From: Parastagonospora avenae f. sp. tritici 18332-5
Lineage: Eukaryota; Ascomycota; Dothideomycetes; Pleosporales; Phaeosphaeriaceae
NCBI GenBank assembly: GCA_022559985.1
Contig: JAFJTR010000005.1
Span: 62,001 to 126,000 of the forward strand
DNA: 64,000 nucleotides
Direction: 5' to 3'
This document shows positions 47,700 to 58,470 of this stretch, one piece after another. Position numbers and translations under genes: made by a program. The notes below the pieces were generated by a model. The model was not told where the DNA came from. It ran no database searches and saw only the letters and a list, made by a program, of their open reading frames with translations. Every line of letters begins with the position of its first letter. Within the stretch, counting starts at the first letter, position 1.

Positions 47700-48417
47700 A
47701 GATGCAATGACTGAGTGTATAAGTTCGGGATGGAGCGATCGAACGGCGAAGCTGTGTGGAAAGGAGGGCGGAAGAGCGCGAGACTGGAGGTTGTATTATC
47801 CACAAGAAAATAGCATTAGTAGCACAAATCAACGAGATAGATACTTGCAATCAGACTCTCAAGATCCTGAGCTATCTGTTTAGAATACTTTAGGCATGTA
47901 ACATGGAGTGCAACAGTGATTCTTTGGTGTCGAGGGAGGGACTGTGACGTCATCACACGCTAGTTTGAGGCAGCTCTCTCGTTGCGTTGAGCTCTCCAAC
48001 CCAAGAACACTCAAGCCGTACAAGTTCCAATTTATATCAATATTTCATGACTTCATTCCATACTCATCGCCCTATCTTGCACTTTTCCGGGATCATGGCT
48101 ACCCACCATGGGCACTTCAGCGTAACACAGCCATGCATGCACTGCCCCGCAATGCTGATATTTGTACCATAAGGCTTCGTAAGCCCAAATAATCTCGACT
48201 TCGGCTTCCGTATTCCGTATTTTATAGCGCTGTTTAATTGACGAAAAGACCAGGTATCATCAGACGTTTGTCATTTAAGAGATGACATGATGACCTCCAA
48301 TCACTGCGCTCGCAAGGTCACAAGGACACGAGGGTCTTCGACAGCACGATCTGCTGCGTATCTTATGGACAAATCCAGGACTTCGCCCCTGATAAGACGT
48401 TTATTGGGGCTTATAAC
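47700..48417. other. Intergenic with a perfect CRE palindrome
   Basis: 718 bases. TGACGTCA is at 47945-47952. No coding frame is supported. The decayed HET gene may have lost its start within the right part. Confidence 0.4.
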
Positions 48418-50287
48418 GTGAAGGACAGCCACGAAGAAGAAGCTAAGAAGAGAAACTCCATTTACGGAACTCTGAGCAAAGACGAATTTCGGCTCCTAGT
48501 TCTCCAGCCCGGACACAAATACGATAATTTCTGCTGCCGAATAGTGACAGCGTCGTTAATCAACCACCCATCTACACCGCAGTGTCGTACACATGGGCGA
48601 CAGAAGAAGGAGACTCTAGCGAATCTGATTAGATATATGTAAACGAGGGAGACAGCGACCGAAGCTGGAAGATTATCAGAATGACATCGAATTGCGCAAA
48701 CGCTCTGCGACAAGTACGAGACTCTCGCGATGATGTCAACGTTTGGATCGACACTGTTTGCATCAATCAGAGCCGTATCAATGAGCGCAATCAGCAAGTC
48801 GACATGATGGGCATTATCTACAAAAGCGCTGTATGCGTAGACATATGCATAAACGTACCTGGACAAGATTTTCGATATATCATGGGTCTGCTCGGAGTGT
48901 GGAGGTCTGTAGAGAAGTTTTCTCTAGCTCTCGACAAGGTTAGTTTCGAAGGTCATCCTATGATCGAAAGACTGAAGAAGTTCTTCAACCTACGATATTT
49001 CTGCCAAGTATGGGTAAGTAGTCTCATCTTCCCCTTTAAATCAAGATTGCTGACCTGACCGATATATCTTGGCAGGTGATACAAGAGGTAATGCTTGCGA
49101 AGGTTGCAAACTTGTATGTGAACAAAGACGTCATTCCATTCCCAAGGTACTCAATTGACCTGATTCAGGCGCTTTGCACGAAGCATAAAGCGGACATATC
49201 TTGGCTGTCTCAATGGACCTCATTATGGAAACTACAACCAAGTTTGGTCTCGTACTTGAGCATTTCTTTGAGATGTTTCGCGTCCGATCCTAGAGATCAA
49301 GGTTTTGCGATTTTGGGCCTCCTTGAGCCTCGCATACGGGCCTTGTTTACTGTCGACTACACGCTTAGCCTAGACGCTGTTTTGAGACAGGCCGTGGCAG
49401 TATGCATAGCCGAGAGTGGAAATCGCTATGTTCTTTCTTTTGCAGGCATTGAAGAGGACGCCGATATCTATCGGGCTTCAAGCTTCGGCAAAACTCAGTT
49501 CAAGCAATATCTCGCTCAGGAAGTTCGTGGAGGCAGTCATACAACCTCCATGACACACCTGCGGCAAGGAGCACATCAGCATCAGTATATATCACATTTC
49601 GGTGCCATAGCCTCGGGGACTAGTCCAGATGGGTACAATATGCCTAGTCACGATGGAAGAGGCAACAGTGATGAGGATGACATAGCAACTGGCAGTGGTG
49701 TCCGATCACCAAGAGGAATAACGGACATTGCCGATTGCTTGCAACCGCCTGTAGGCAACACTGTCAAGGTTTCAGAAACACCTGGTCCGCCAGAGCAAGT
49801 TCTCCCGAGACTAGAAGTTTGGGTGGAACTTTTGTGCTTCGTTTCCGATGCGTCTTCCGATGGAATCGCTCAGCTTCTCGCACAATTTGAAACCAGCACA
49901 AAACCTCTCCGTACATAGCCACTAACTTCTTTGATTGGCACCTGGATTAAGCGTGGAGGACAACTCCTTGACTTCACTACGGAAGACTTAAAGATCATGA
50001 AAAAGGGAATCGAGACAGGAAGGAGTCACTTTTTAGCCGACGACCCTTACATCTTCCGCGCAAGGGCTCGTGTTGGCTTCACTGCTAGAAGTTATCTATC
50101 GGGAGATTCGATCTTTATCGTGAAAGGAGCAAGCCAGCCGCTCGTTCTACGAGAGGTCAGTCGCGATGTCTACAGAATTGTTGGTCCATGTAACATATGG
50201 AGCCCGAATAAAAGTCCCGAGCCGTGGAAATTATGTGAAGTCGACTCTCTTCAAACCATGGAAGGACGGTGTATCGAGATATATTGA
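48418..50287 (+). pseudogene. HET-domain (heterokaryon incompatibility) pseudogene A
   Basis: Relic of a HET-domain gene of the kind that triggers cell death on non-self fusion. The N-terminal part GTLSKDEFRLLVLQPGHKYD is followed by a one-base frameshift at about 48570. Then come IYTAVSYTWATEEGD, a TAG at 48630-48632, and the core VNVWIDTVCINQSRINERNQ. A canonical intron (49014-49075) follows FNLRYFCQVW, and exon 2 resumes with VIQEVMLAK. CFASDPRDQGFAILGLLEPR and the later GDSIFIVKGASQPLVLRE are typical of HET C-terminal parts. A third lesion, TAG at 49916-49918, lies in frame between KPLRT and PLTSLIGTW. No in-frame ATG was found upstream of the N-terminal segment; an ATG at 48681 could start a shortened product. 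Similar in order to the neighbour at 50677. Confidence 0.8.
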
Positions 50288-50676
50288 TTCCACAGTCTGA
50301 GGTAGAATGATGCCTAGGTGTATATGACGGAGGTGGCCATGCAATTGACACTATAGCAAGAGTTTCTTGTGAAACAACTACAGCGATTTCAGGTCCTAGC
50401 ATTTAAGCTGGCTGTATTGAACGTAATAATACGATGCAGCCTCGTCTGCATGCATCAGCTCCATAATAGGCATAGATTGCAGCTCCCTGCACCTGGTTGG
50501 CAGCTTACTCTTCGGGACACTCTGCACATAACCTCTCCCAACGCGCACGAACGATCCCATTTCGAGAGTATTATGCTTGTAAGCGAAACGCAATGTCTTC
50601 GAAACGATGTGTAGACAAAGATGTGAGATGATTCGGCGACACCATATGCTGTCTTTCCTGTGGGCTAGTTCGCGAC
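50288..50676. other. Spacer between the two HET relics
   Basis: 389 bases with no supported coding sequence. Confidence 0.35.
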
Positions 50677-51608
50677 ATGGGCCCAGACAACGCAGGAGCT
50701 CAGAAAAAAGCCACCATGACCATCGACCAAAGAGCACCAATAATGAGATCATACACCTACAAAGGTCTTGCTCGGGATCGTGATGAGATTCGACTACTCA
50801 AACTACTTCCCGACAATCCATCATCCCCAGCATCGAAGCTGCTATCCCTGGAATCGGGACAGCACTCAATTCTGCGATGTCAGTTGATCACAGTCGATCT
50901 TGATCAAGCGCCTCCTTATGTTGCGTTATCCTATACCTGGGCGACCGAGGACGGTGATGCTGGTCTCACACGACGGATGATTGTACATTCGGAAGTAGAG
51001 ACGGAGAATGACGGTCTTATGTATCCCACGGAGACTGACGAGGTCATATATGTCACTGCCAATTGCGAAGATGCACTTCGAAGGACACGAGACTCCTCTT
51101 TTACTGAGTTTCTGTGGGTTGATGCCATCTGCATCGATCAAAACCGAATCTTGGAGCGCAATTATCAAGTCAGCACGATGGACCGCATTTACACGAAAGC
51201 CACAGGCGTTAAGTTCGTATCAATAGTCATGCAGACTTCATGTCAGTCATGGATTTCCTTAATACGGAAGACTTCGTGTTTAAAAAGACCCTCAATAGCT
51301 TCGACATTTGGCCAGGGATGCAGGAACTCGACCAATTCCTCAAGCTCAGATATTTCAGCCGAGTATGGGTGAGGCCATGCACTCCATGAGCTAAGATAAA
51401 CGCTGGCAGGTTCCGGATATAACAAGTTCTTGCAAGAAGTGGCACTTGCCAGACACACTATCTTTCGCGTGAACAGTTGCCGCATCCCATTTCCAGGGAA
51501 GGCATTCAAACAGCTGCACAAGATGCACTGGACGCGATTTGAACCCAATCATCGCATCTCCCAATGGGCAAACCTGTTGGAAAGAGACGCTAGCGTAATA
51601 TCTTGCCT

Positions 51609-51703
51609 ACACGCATCCATGAACAGCTCGGCATCCGATCCCAGGGACAAGGCTTTCGCAATAACTGGTCTTCTCAAGCCTCACATACGTGCCATGATCT
51701 CGA
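51609..51703 (+). repeat. Left arm of 95-bp inverted repeat in HET relic B
   Basis: Matches the reverse complement of 51894-51988 at 94 of 95 positions by eye; the one difference is at 51653 (GCT versus GTT, Ala versus Val). The arm encodes the conserved ASDPRDK segment. Confidence 0.9.
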
Positions 51704-51893
51704 CCGACTCTGCGTTCACCAACTCTGTGAGTAAGAAATTGCCGAAAATCGTATACTGTGAATACCGGAGTTGTTGCGTCATCATCACCCGCGGCGAGAC
51801 TGGCGAAGCAGAGTATCTCGAGATCTTGACAGTCTACTATGCACGCGAATACGGCTTGGGCGAAGACCTCGTCGACAGTTGACATGTAATCGA

Positions 51894-51988
51894 TCGAGAT
51901 CATGGCACGTATGTGAGGCTTGAGAAGACCAGTTATTGCGAAAACCTTGTCCCTGGGATCGGATGCCGAGCTGTTCATGGATGCGTGT
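51894..51988 (-). repeat. Right arm of 95-bp inverted repeat in HET relic B
   Basis: Inverted copy of 51609-51703. On the minus strand it runs without a break into the 190-bp loop, giving SIDYMSTVDEVFAQAVFACI. That aligns with relic A (VDYTLSLDAVLRQAVAVCI), so the loop and this arm moved together. Confidence 0.9.
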
Positions 51989-52685
51989 GTTGAATCCGTC
52001 AGTGACGGAACTGAGGCTCACATCACGAACTGGAACTTCGACGGAGACCCTTCGTCATTAACAGCAGCTATTCACTCGATGTGGGAAAATTTTGTGACAG
52101 CTTCCCAAGGCCATACTGAGGTGTGCGACTTCGCCTCGTTACGCAAAAACATTCGTAATATAAAGGATCGTTCCTCGCCACAGGAGTTGTCGAGCTTTCG
52201 CACACAGTATAGTATGGGCTTTACGAGTGGTCATTGCTTGCCTGGCGACATCGTCGCTACACTAGACGGTGTATCTCGGCCACTCCTTCTACGCATGGTC
52301 GACACAGGTAGCTATCGGTTAGTAGGTATATGTGTTCTCTGGGCTACGAAAAAGTTTGCAGACCCTGAGCAAGTCAGTCCCTCACAGGCCTGGATAATCG
52401 ACGTCGTCGCTGCGGACAATGTAGAGGCTTTCATTCAATATGTTGAAGTTGTTGTGTACTGAGAGTGGTTTGGAACTGTCACTTCTTGACCAATTTCACG
52501 AAGACAAATGCATCGCACGGGACAACATCACTGCCCTTGAAGTAATTGGCTCGACAATTTGCGCATGTAACGAATATAATTATCTGTTTTCTATATGAAG
52601 GGTAAAATCTGCCTAAGTAAAGCATGCATATCATGTACCGGTCTATCTGTAATTCCAAGCTCACCACTTCCCGCAAAGTCATCCT

Positions 52686-53519
52686 TTACTTCTTCTTAGG
52701 GACGTACTTGACAGTAAACTTGTTTGCACCGGTGATAGTAGTATCAGTGTACACAGTGTTGCCTTGCTTGATATTGTACACTACAGCGCGACCAAGCTCT
52801 TCTGAGCCACCAGTGCTAAGCGTAGCACACGCATCAGTAAATAAAACAGTGCCAAAGTTATTAAGTGCAAGAACGTTTTCGTCGAGGTCGAAGTCCTCGA
52901 CAATCCACTCGGCGTTGAGACGGCAAAGGACAGAGCCCTTGGGCGCATTGACAGTCTGGCTAACATGCTTGCCGGTGCTGATGTTGGTGATTTTCACCTT
53001 GCCACTGGTCGTCGAGGTGGCAGTGATGTCGACTTGGATCACGTTGCCGGCGCTAACGGCGAAGTCGACGAAGTAGTAGGACTGGTCGGGGTACCACTCG
53101 TACCAAGCGTCGTAGGAAACTTGTCCAGAATCGGTCACGGTAAAATCGACACCGGCCTGGAGGAGACCAGTCTCGCAATTATCACCGTCGATGCCGACCC
53201 AGGCTGAGGAATACTGAGTACCGTTGGTGCCGACGTGCTTGGGCGAGGGAACGGTGAAGCGGCCAGTGGCGGTTTTGAAGTAGCCATGGGAAGGGGACTG
53301 GAGAGAAGCGCCGGCCCAGGTGTCGGTGTATTCGACTTTGTGTCCGGCGTTGGTTCCGGTGGACTGGAGAGAAACACCGCTTCCGAGCTTTTGGGCAAGA
53401 TGGCTCTTGCGAAGACGGTTGCCATTTGTACGAGGGCTGACACGGTCTCCGAGCGAAGACGGACGAGCAAGCACTGCGCCAGCAATGGCTGCGGCGAGGA
53501 AAGCGAAAGAAAACTTCAT
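52686..53519 (-). CDS. Secreted glutamic peptidase (eqolisin, family G1)
   Basis: Acid peptidase of the aspergilloglutamic/scytalidoglutamic group, restricted largely to fungi and active in acid surroundings. Single exon, 277 residues. A signal peptide (residues 1-18) and a short basic propeptide precede the beta-sandwich domain. The catalytic Gln is Q121 in DNCETGLLQAGVDF and the catalytic Glu is E204 in LNAEWIVEDF. Surrounding segments GRFTVPSPKHVG, AWYEWYPDQSYYF and VLALNNFGTV fit the family closely. A short 3' gap (223 bases) separates it from HET relic B, to which it is convergent. Confidence 0.94.
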   Translation of the reverse strand: MKFSFAFLAAAIAGAVLARPSSLGDRVSPRTNGNRLRKSHLAQKLGSGVSLQSTGTNAGHKVEYTDTWAGASLQSPSHGYFKTATGRFTVPSPKHVGTNGTQYSSAWVGIDGDNCETGLLQAGVDFTVTDSGQVSYDAWYEWYPDQSYYFVDFAVSAGNVIQVDITATSTTSGKVKITNISTGKHVSQTVNAPKGSVLCRLNAEWIVEDFDLDENVLALNNFGTVLFTDACATLSTGGSEELGRAVVYNIKQGNTVYTDTTITGANKFTVKYVPKKK

Positions 53520-55758
53520 GGCTGTTGATCGGGGGTCCTTGATGCTCTTGGAGAGATGAAAAGAACTTGTAGTAGAATGCTGTCCGTCTTCTGGCTTTGC
53601 TGTCTATGTTGCTGCTGTGTCGATCGTTACCCAGCGGATCTCGCTGACCTTATATATCCCAAGTCCTGAATACCTCAAATGCTAGCCTGTATGCTTCTGG
53701 AACAATGGTCGGGTAGCGACACCGCAACGGGCAATGCTGGCTTCCTGACATCTGGTAAATCACCGCATGTTCGGTGATCATTGACACGACTTACACCTCA
53801 ATGCCGACAGGCGCACAGACACCGGAGAACTGTCCGCACCACTGATAGCAGCTCGTGTCCAGCATCTCTGCCGTTGGAGTAGCCGGGACCGGTCCGCATC
53901 CTGCAGGACGGTGAATGATTCTAGCCAGGAGTCTTCAACGTCAGCGAATAAGATGACGCATTTTTTAAGTCCGCCGCCCCTTGGCTCCGTATAGAAAAGA
54001 TTGCCTGGAGATATCCGCAGAGCACACGGCAGATCTCATTTTGACGCTGAGGTAAGCCGCTACTGCATTAACGTTGGTGCACCGCCATATTTGCCCATGT
54101 GTATAGTCCCAAGGAAGACTATAGTCACCTTTGTCGAGCGATCTATGCCAAACGAATAATCATTGAACACCATAGATAGATGGCTCACTTGGTCAAGTGT
54201 GCGGTGAAGATTTCGGTAAGCTGCGCTTCTGCTAGCCCAAACAAAAACATTCGTGTTTGCATAACTTGCCCTGTGGTGGAAGCCTGGGGATTGCTTGCAA
54301 TTGTTTCTCCTTTAATGTGGTACATTACAAGGGTAGGGATACGGTACCGGTACATTACCATACTTAACTGCACGGGAGAAGCTCGGTGAGACAGCTAGGG
54401 CTTGGTCAATGCGCTTCAACCTCTACATCAGGACTGAAGGTAAAATGGTGTCTTGACTTACAATCACATGCACAGAACAGAAGCGAATTAGGTACACTGT
54501 CGCACTTCATTTAGAAGTAAATATACGGTTGCGTTGCGCTGGTGTTGTGGTTGTAAGTATGCAAAATTGTCCTCGGTGCTTCTCTCGTAGGTACTCGTGT
54601 CAACGAGTAACGTTAACTTAGGCGTGGCTTTCCTAGTGCGAAACAGGAAGTTCGTGATGCCTGACGCTATTTTTCGGCTTGCCCATGCCAGTTGGGAGCA
54701 CATAAGGTCCCTCGATGCAAGAATTTTAGGACTGCCAAGATAGCTTGTATAAGCTTGTGCGGTCCTTCGTCGTTGCTTGAAGCGCCGACATACAAGCCAT
54801 GATCAAGGATCACGCCACCGCCTGGTCCGAACATATCCTGAAGACCTGTCCAGGCTTGCTAATGCTTTTATACCCGTCGGACACTGCCAAATTGCACCTT
54901 ATCACCTCCGGTGGGACAAAATTCGCTTGACATTAAGGCCACTTCCAGCCCTACAGCATCAGCAAAAGTTGAAGATTCAAAGAAAAGGTTCTTCAGAAGG
55001 AGGTAACACGGGTCTAGGACCGTGACAGCCTTTTTATTGATTCCATCAAAGCGTTGTGTTGCTGCTGTCGTTATGGCTACGCGAGGTCCGGAGGTGGTAA
55101 GGTGCAGTAGGTGGTCAGCAGATATCCCCAAATAGCTACACAAGGGTCTATTGGCCGAGATACTTGCGGCTCCTTATTGTGAAGGCGAGCAGGTTTTACT
55201 GCGAACAATCTCTCCCTTACCTCAGAAAATTGATCTGGTCCCTTATCACACAGGTGACAAGCCCTTCCATATGACGCTGGCTTCTCAAGATCTCCCGATC
55301 ACCTCGCGCTGATCTTCACGAAGATGCAGACGATGCAACATACCGCCAGATTCTCCAGGGCTCCTACTCTACCCAGCGACGCGGCATTTGCGATAGTTGG
55401 GGCATAATAACTTTTCAGACTGTGAGGAACGAACAACAGCGCGCATATGAAGCTGGGCCAAAATGCTGCGTGTTGTGGGATGCGATGGATCTCGACTGGA
55501 ACCTGGCAGCTTCAAGGGTATGTGGATGCACCCGTCTCACAATCCTTCACTGAGCAAACACGTATGATCGAGACATACTAAAGCAGCTGAAGGATGTCAG
55601 AACAAAAAGATGGTATTCGAGAACGAAGCAACGAGTTGGTGGTATCATTCGCGAAGCGCCATCGCTATGTCAAATCATAAAGAAGAAGCAGTATCATCAT
55701 CAATCTTTCCAAAACGCCCAAAAAAACACGTCACTCTTCCTATCCAAGCGTGTTCTCC
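53520..55758. other. Gene-poor stretch, possible exon relic
   Basis: 2.2 kb. The left part is the promoter of the glutamic peptidase gene. The motif GGTACATTAC occurs twice near 54320 and 54350. An open plus-strand frame at 55275-55517 ending at a GTATGT donor may be an exon remnant (see findings). No full gene is supported. Confidence 0.4.
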
Positions 55759-58181
55759 TTACATCAGCATGCTCTTCCTGCGGCTCGCCGCCCTCTCCGC
55801 CCTGAGTGCAGTAGTTTCTCTGATCTTCCGTTCTTCGTCCACTGCATCGATTTTGGGCTTGAGATCGATACTGCTGCTACTAGGTGGCAGTCCGGGCTTC
55901 TTGTCTTTTGCACCAGTTGGCCTCGATGACGTACTCTTGCCCAAACTCGTCGTGCTCGAACTCTTTACATTTCCACTTCCGGTGCGCTTATGCAGGGAAG
56001 GAAGGGCACCTTCGGGGCGCTCGGTTTTGCGTTCTTCGGCTAGCGAAGATGCTGGGACGGATGAGTGGCGGCGTGCGTTTCGAGCCGCTTTTGCGAGTTC
56101 GTTGATGCGGGTGCGTGGGTTGGCAACTATCACAGCGGGTGAGGACTCCGTGAAGTCGAAAATGGCGAGATTGTCCTTGGCTCCTTCTTCTTGCTTGATA
56201 ATTGGTTCTTTCGTGATTGGCTTACTCTGTGTCCCAGGTTCGGACGATTCCGTTGCGGGTTTTGATGTGCTTGGTGCTGAAGGAGCTTGTTTTCGTTTGG
56301 CGGTACTGGTCTCGTTTATGAGCGCTGAAATCGCTTTCGAAGCGGAGGACGCTTGGACTTCAATAGATTCTGTCGGAAGTGGGCTTTTGCCTTCTTGGCC
56401 TGTTTCTCGCCGATCTAGCTTCTGCCTCAAAGGACTTCCACTTTCGGCCTCCTCTTCTGCAATACGTTCAGTGATAGCTGACACTGGCTTCCATCCCATC
56501 TCATCGGCTGGCTCGCGCTTGACGGTCGGCTTACTCGTTGTTGACGGTGCTGTCTGTGGCTCCACGCTCGTTCTTCTCTCCACAATCGCGTCTACAAGCT
56601 TAGCATCCGGTCGTCGCATCTTGGTATGAAGGCTTGGCTCTTTGTAGCTGACTTGCGGACGCGCCCTTCGTCCTGGTCGGCCAGCACCAATCTGGTCTAC
56701 CGCACTCAGATCACCGGGCGGTGGCGTGTCCTTACTTTCTGGTCGCGATGTGGATGGTTCGGTTGTTGGAGGAGAGAATGTAGTTTCCACGGCAGGTGTC
56801 TTCGGCGGGAGTGCGTCAAGGGTGATTTCGGCAGTCAGAACAGGCTCTGGCATTGGAAGCAGTGGTATTTCCGGTGGCGTAATAGTGCGGTGAATGTTGA
56901 GGCGCGGGCGACCAGCCCGAGCTTTTGGTGGAGGTAGAGCTGGCTTCTCGGGTTTCTCCTGTACAGATTGGCGCTGCTTCTTTGGTGAGACCATAGGATC
57001 AGTGTTGACAGGTTCTGTAAACTGTTAGCGTGTCTCTACTGCAATCGAGCTGGGTGACCTACTGCTTCCAAGAATTGGCCTCTCCGGAGAGGAAGGTCTA
57101 AAATCCTCGTTAGACTCCTCAGTCTCGGATGCAAGGGCATTTCGGCGGCTGAACCTGAACGCCTCTGACTTGGCCTGGTTCTTGTCCTCATCTTCCTGTA
57201 CACTAAACTTCCGCTTCGCGCCAGCCTTGACAGTCCTCGTAGCTCCCCCCTCAGTGTTCTCGGGTGGTGACTCGAAAACCGATACGCGTCGAATGTTCAA
57301 CTTCGGCCCGCTCTCCCTTCGCTTCTTACGCGTTTCGAGGTTTACTGAAAGTGCTGGCTCTCCGTCTTCGTTGTTCTCTTCGGGCTGCACTGCATCTGCC
57401 TGCTCGGGATTGTAGGAGATTGGTCCCTCGTCGTCAAATCGCGACACTGGAGGTGGTCCAATATCTGGAGATTGGCTATCCGGATCTTCCAAGACCTCCC
57501 GCAGCTCATCCACACTGCATTATGTTAGCATCTCCGTTCCTTCAACCTCCTGATATTTCCAAGACTCGCCCTCCTTCAGACCAGATAAGATCAACGTACC
57601 CCATAGTTCGCCTGGGATAGTGCTTGTCCTCTGCGATAGTAGGCATCATAGCATTCTCCACTTCTTGCAGTCCCAGTCCACTGCGCCATTGCCTTTCATC
57701 TGGATTTCGTCGCGTCGCAAGCTGTGGCCTGCAATGAGGTTGTCCGTCCACCTTCTTCAATTGCCCCAGCTCTGCGACTAGGCCTCCAAGCTCTGCCATC
57801 TTAGCTTCCAACTTGGACTTGACGGCATCGATATTTTCGAAGGACGGGCGCAATGGCTGTGATTCGAGTGTGTTTTGGAGTTGCAGAACCTGTTCGCGTA
57901 GGGAAAGGTTCTCGGCGAGGAGGCGCGAGCAGTCATTTTCGAGGCTGCGGATGCGGATAGACTGTTGCGAATTGGTTCTGAGCCGGGTTAGCTCAATTGT
58001 CCCGACACGAATTGGTAGTATACACGTACTTTGCCAGCTCGCGATTCTGTCGCAAGAATCTTCTTTTGACTGCATGTTTCGTCAGCGCATGACATTTCTC
58101 CTCTCGTTAAATCTCCTCACCAGCATCAATCGTCTCCGCCGAAGGCTGCGGCACTATCGGCGGCTCGTTCAGACGCGCCAT
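55759..58181 (-). CDS. SGO1: Shugoshin
   Basis: Protector of centromeric cohesin. It recruits PP2A in meiosis and mitosis. Five exons (58121-58181, 58030-58069, 57600-57977, 57063-57514, 55759-57014) give 728 residues. The N-terminus has a coiled coil: RRFLRQNRELAKTNSQQSIR, then LENDCSRLLAENLSLREQVL, where the AENLSLREQ pattern is typical. Near residue 420 lies the conserved basic box GRPGRRARPQVSYKEPSLHTK followed by MRRP, which binds phosphorylated histone H2A at centromeres. Between them and after lie long Ser/Pro/Glu-rich disordered stretches. The second exon is only 40 bases; the phases of all four introns close exactly. The gene is head to head with DAD2, with 289 bases between start codons. 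Confidence 0.9.
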
Positions 58182-58470
58182 ATGCGCAGTATAGGTATGT
58201 CGAGATTAAGTATGATCGTAGTGGTGTAAGAAGCGTGAGTCGCAGAGTTGCTAACGTCTATCTCGATCGTTGTTTCCGTGTCGTTATCGTCATAATCGAG
58301 AAGGTTTGAGGCGTTGTTTACCTTAGCAACAACGCTAGTGCTCGGCAAAACGACAGGGTTGATGCGCGGACACGTGAGTGGGGCAGAGCGCGTTGAGAAA
58401 ACATCACGACAGCGATGTCAAGAACAGCAATACTCTGTGGGACTAGCAAATCGAATTGAGAAGGAACAAT
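58182..58470. promoter_or_regulatory. Bidirectional promoter, shugoshin and DAD2
   Basis: Only 289 bases separate two divergent genes that both act at chromosomes in division. A CACGTGAG sequence lies near 58369. Shared control is inferred. Confidence 0.45.

Larger units (their letters stand above)
50677..52462 (+). pseudogene. HET-domain pseudogene B, internally inverted
   Basis: Second HET relic in tandem with the first. It begins at ATG 50677 (or 50716) with YTYKGLARDRDEIRLLKLLP, then YVALSYTWATEDGD and FLWVDAICIDQNRILERNYQ. A frameshift at about 51211 precedes HADFMSVMDFL and FLKLRYFSRVW. An intron at the same place as in relic A (51369-51426) leads to FLQEVALARHTIF. At 51609-51703 the coding sequence MNSSASDPRDKAFAITGLL is reached. 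The following 190 bases and a second copy of that segment are on the opposite strand (51704-51988). The C-terminal part then resumes on the plus strand to a stop at 52462 (SGHCLPGDIVATLDGVSRPL, then SYRLVGICVLW). Relic A supplies the ancestral order, which shows that the middle is flipped. No full-length product is possible. Confidence 0.85.

Noticed and set aside
51430..51882. Plus-strand frame of 150 codons as an intact HET exon
   Set aside because: After residue 91 it reads into the flipped loop, whose true coding strand is minus; the tail has no HET similarity.
55610..56629. 339-codon plus-strand frame opposite shugoshin
   Set aside because: It is the antisense of the last shugoshin exon, which carries the conserved basic box. 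The plus frame shows only Ser/Leu/Arg-rich shadow composition.
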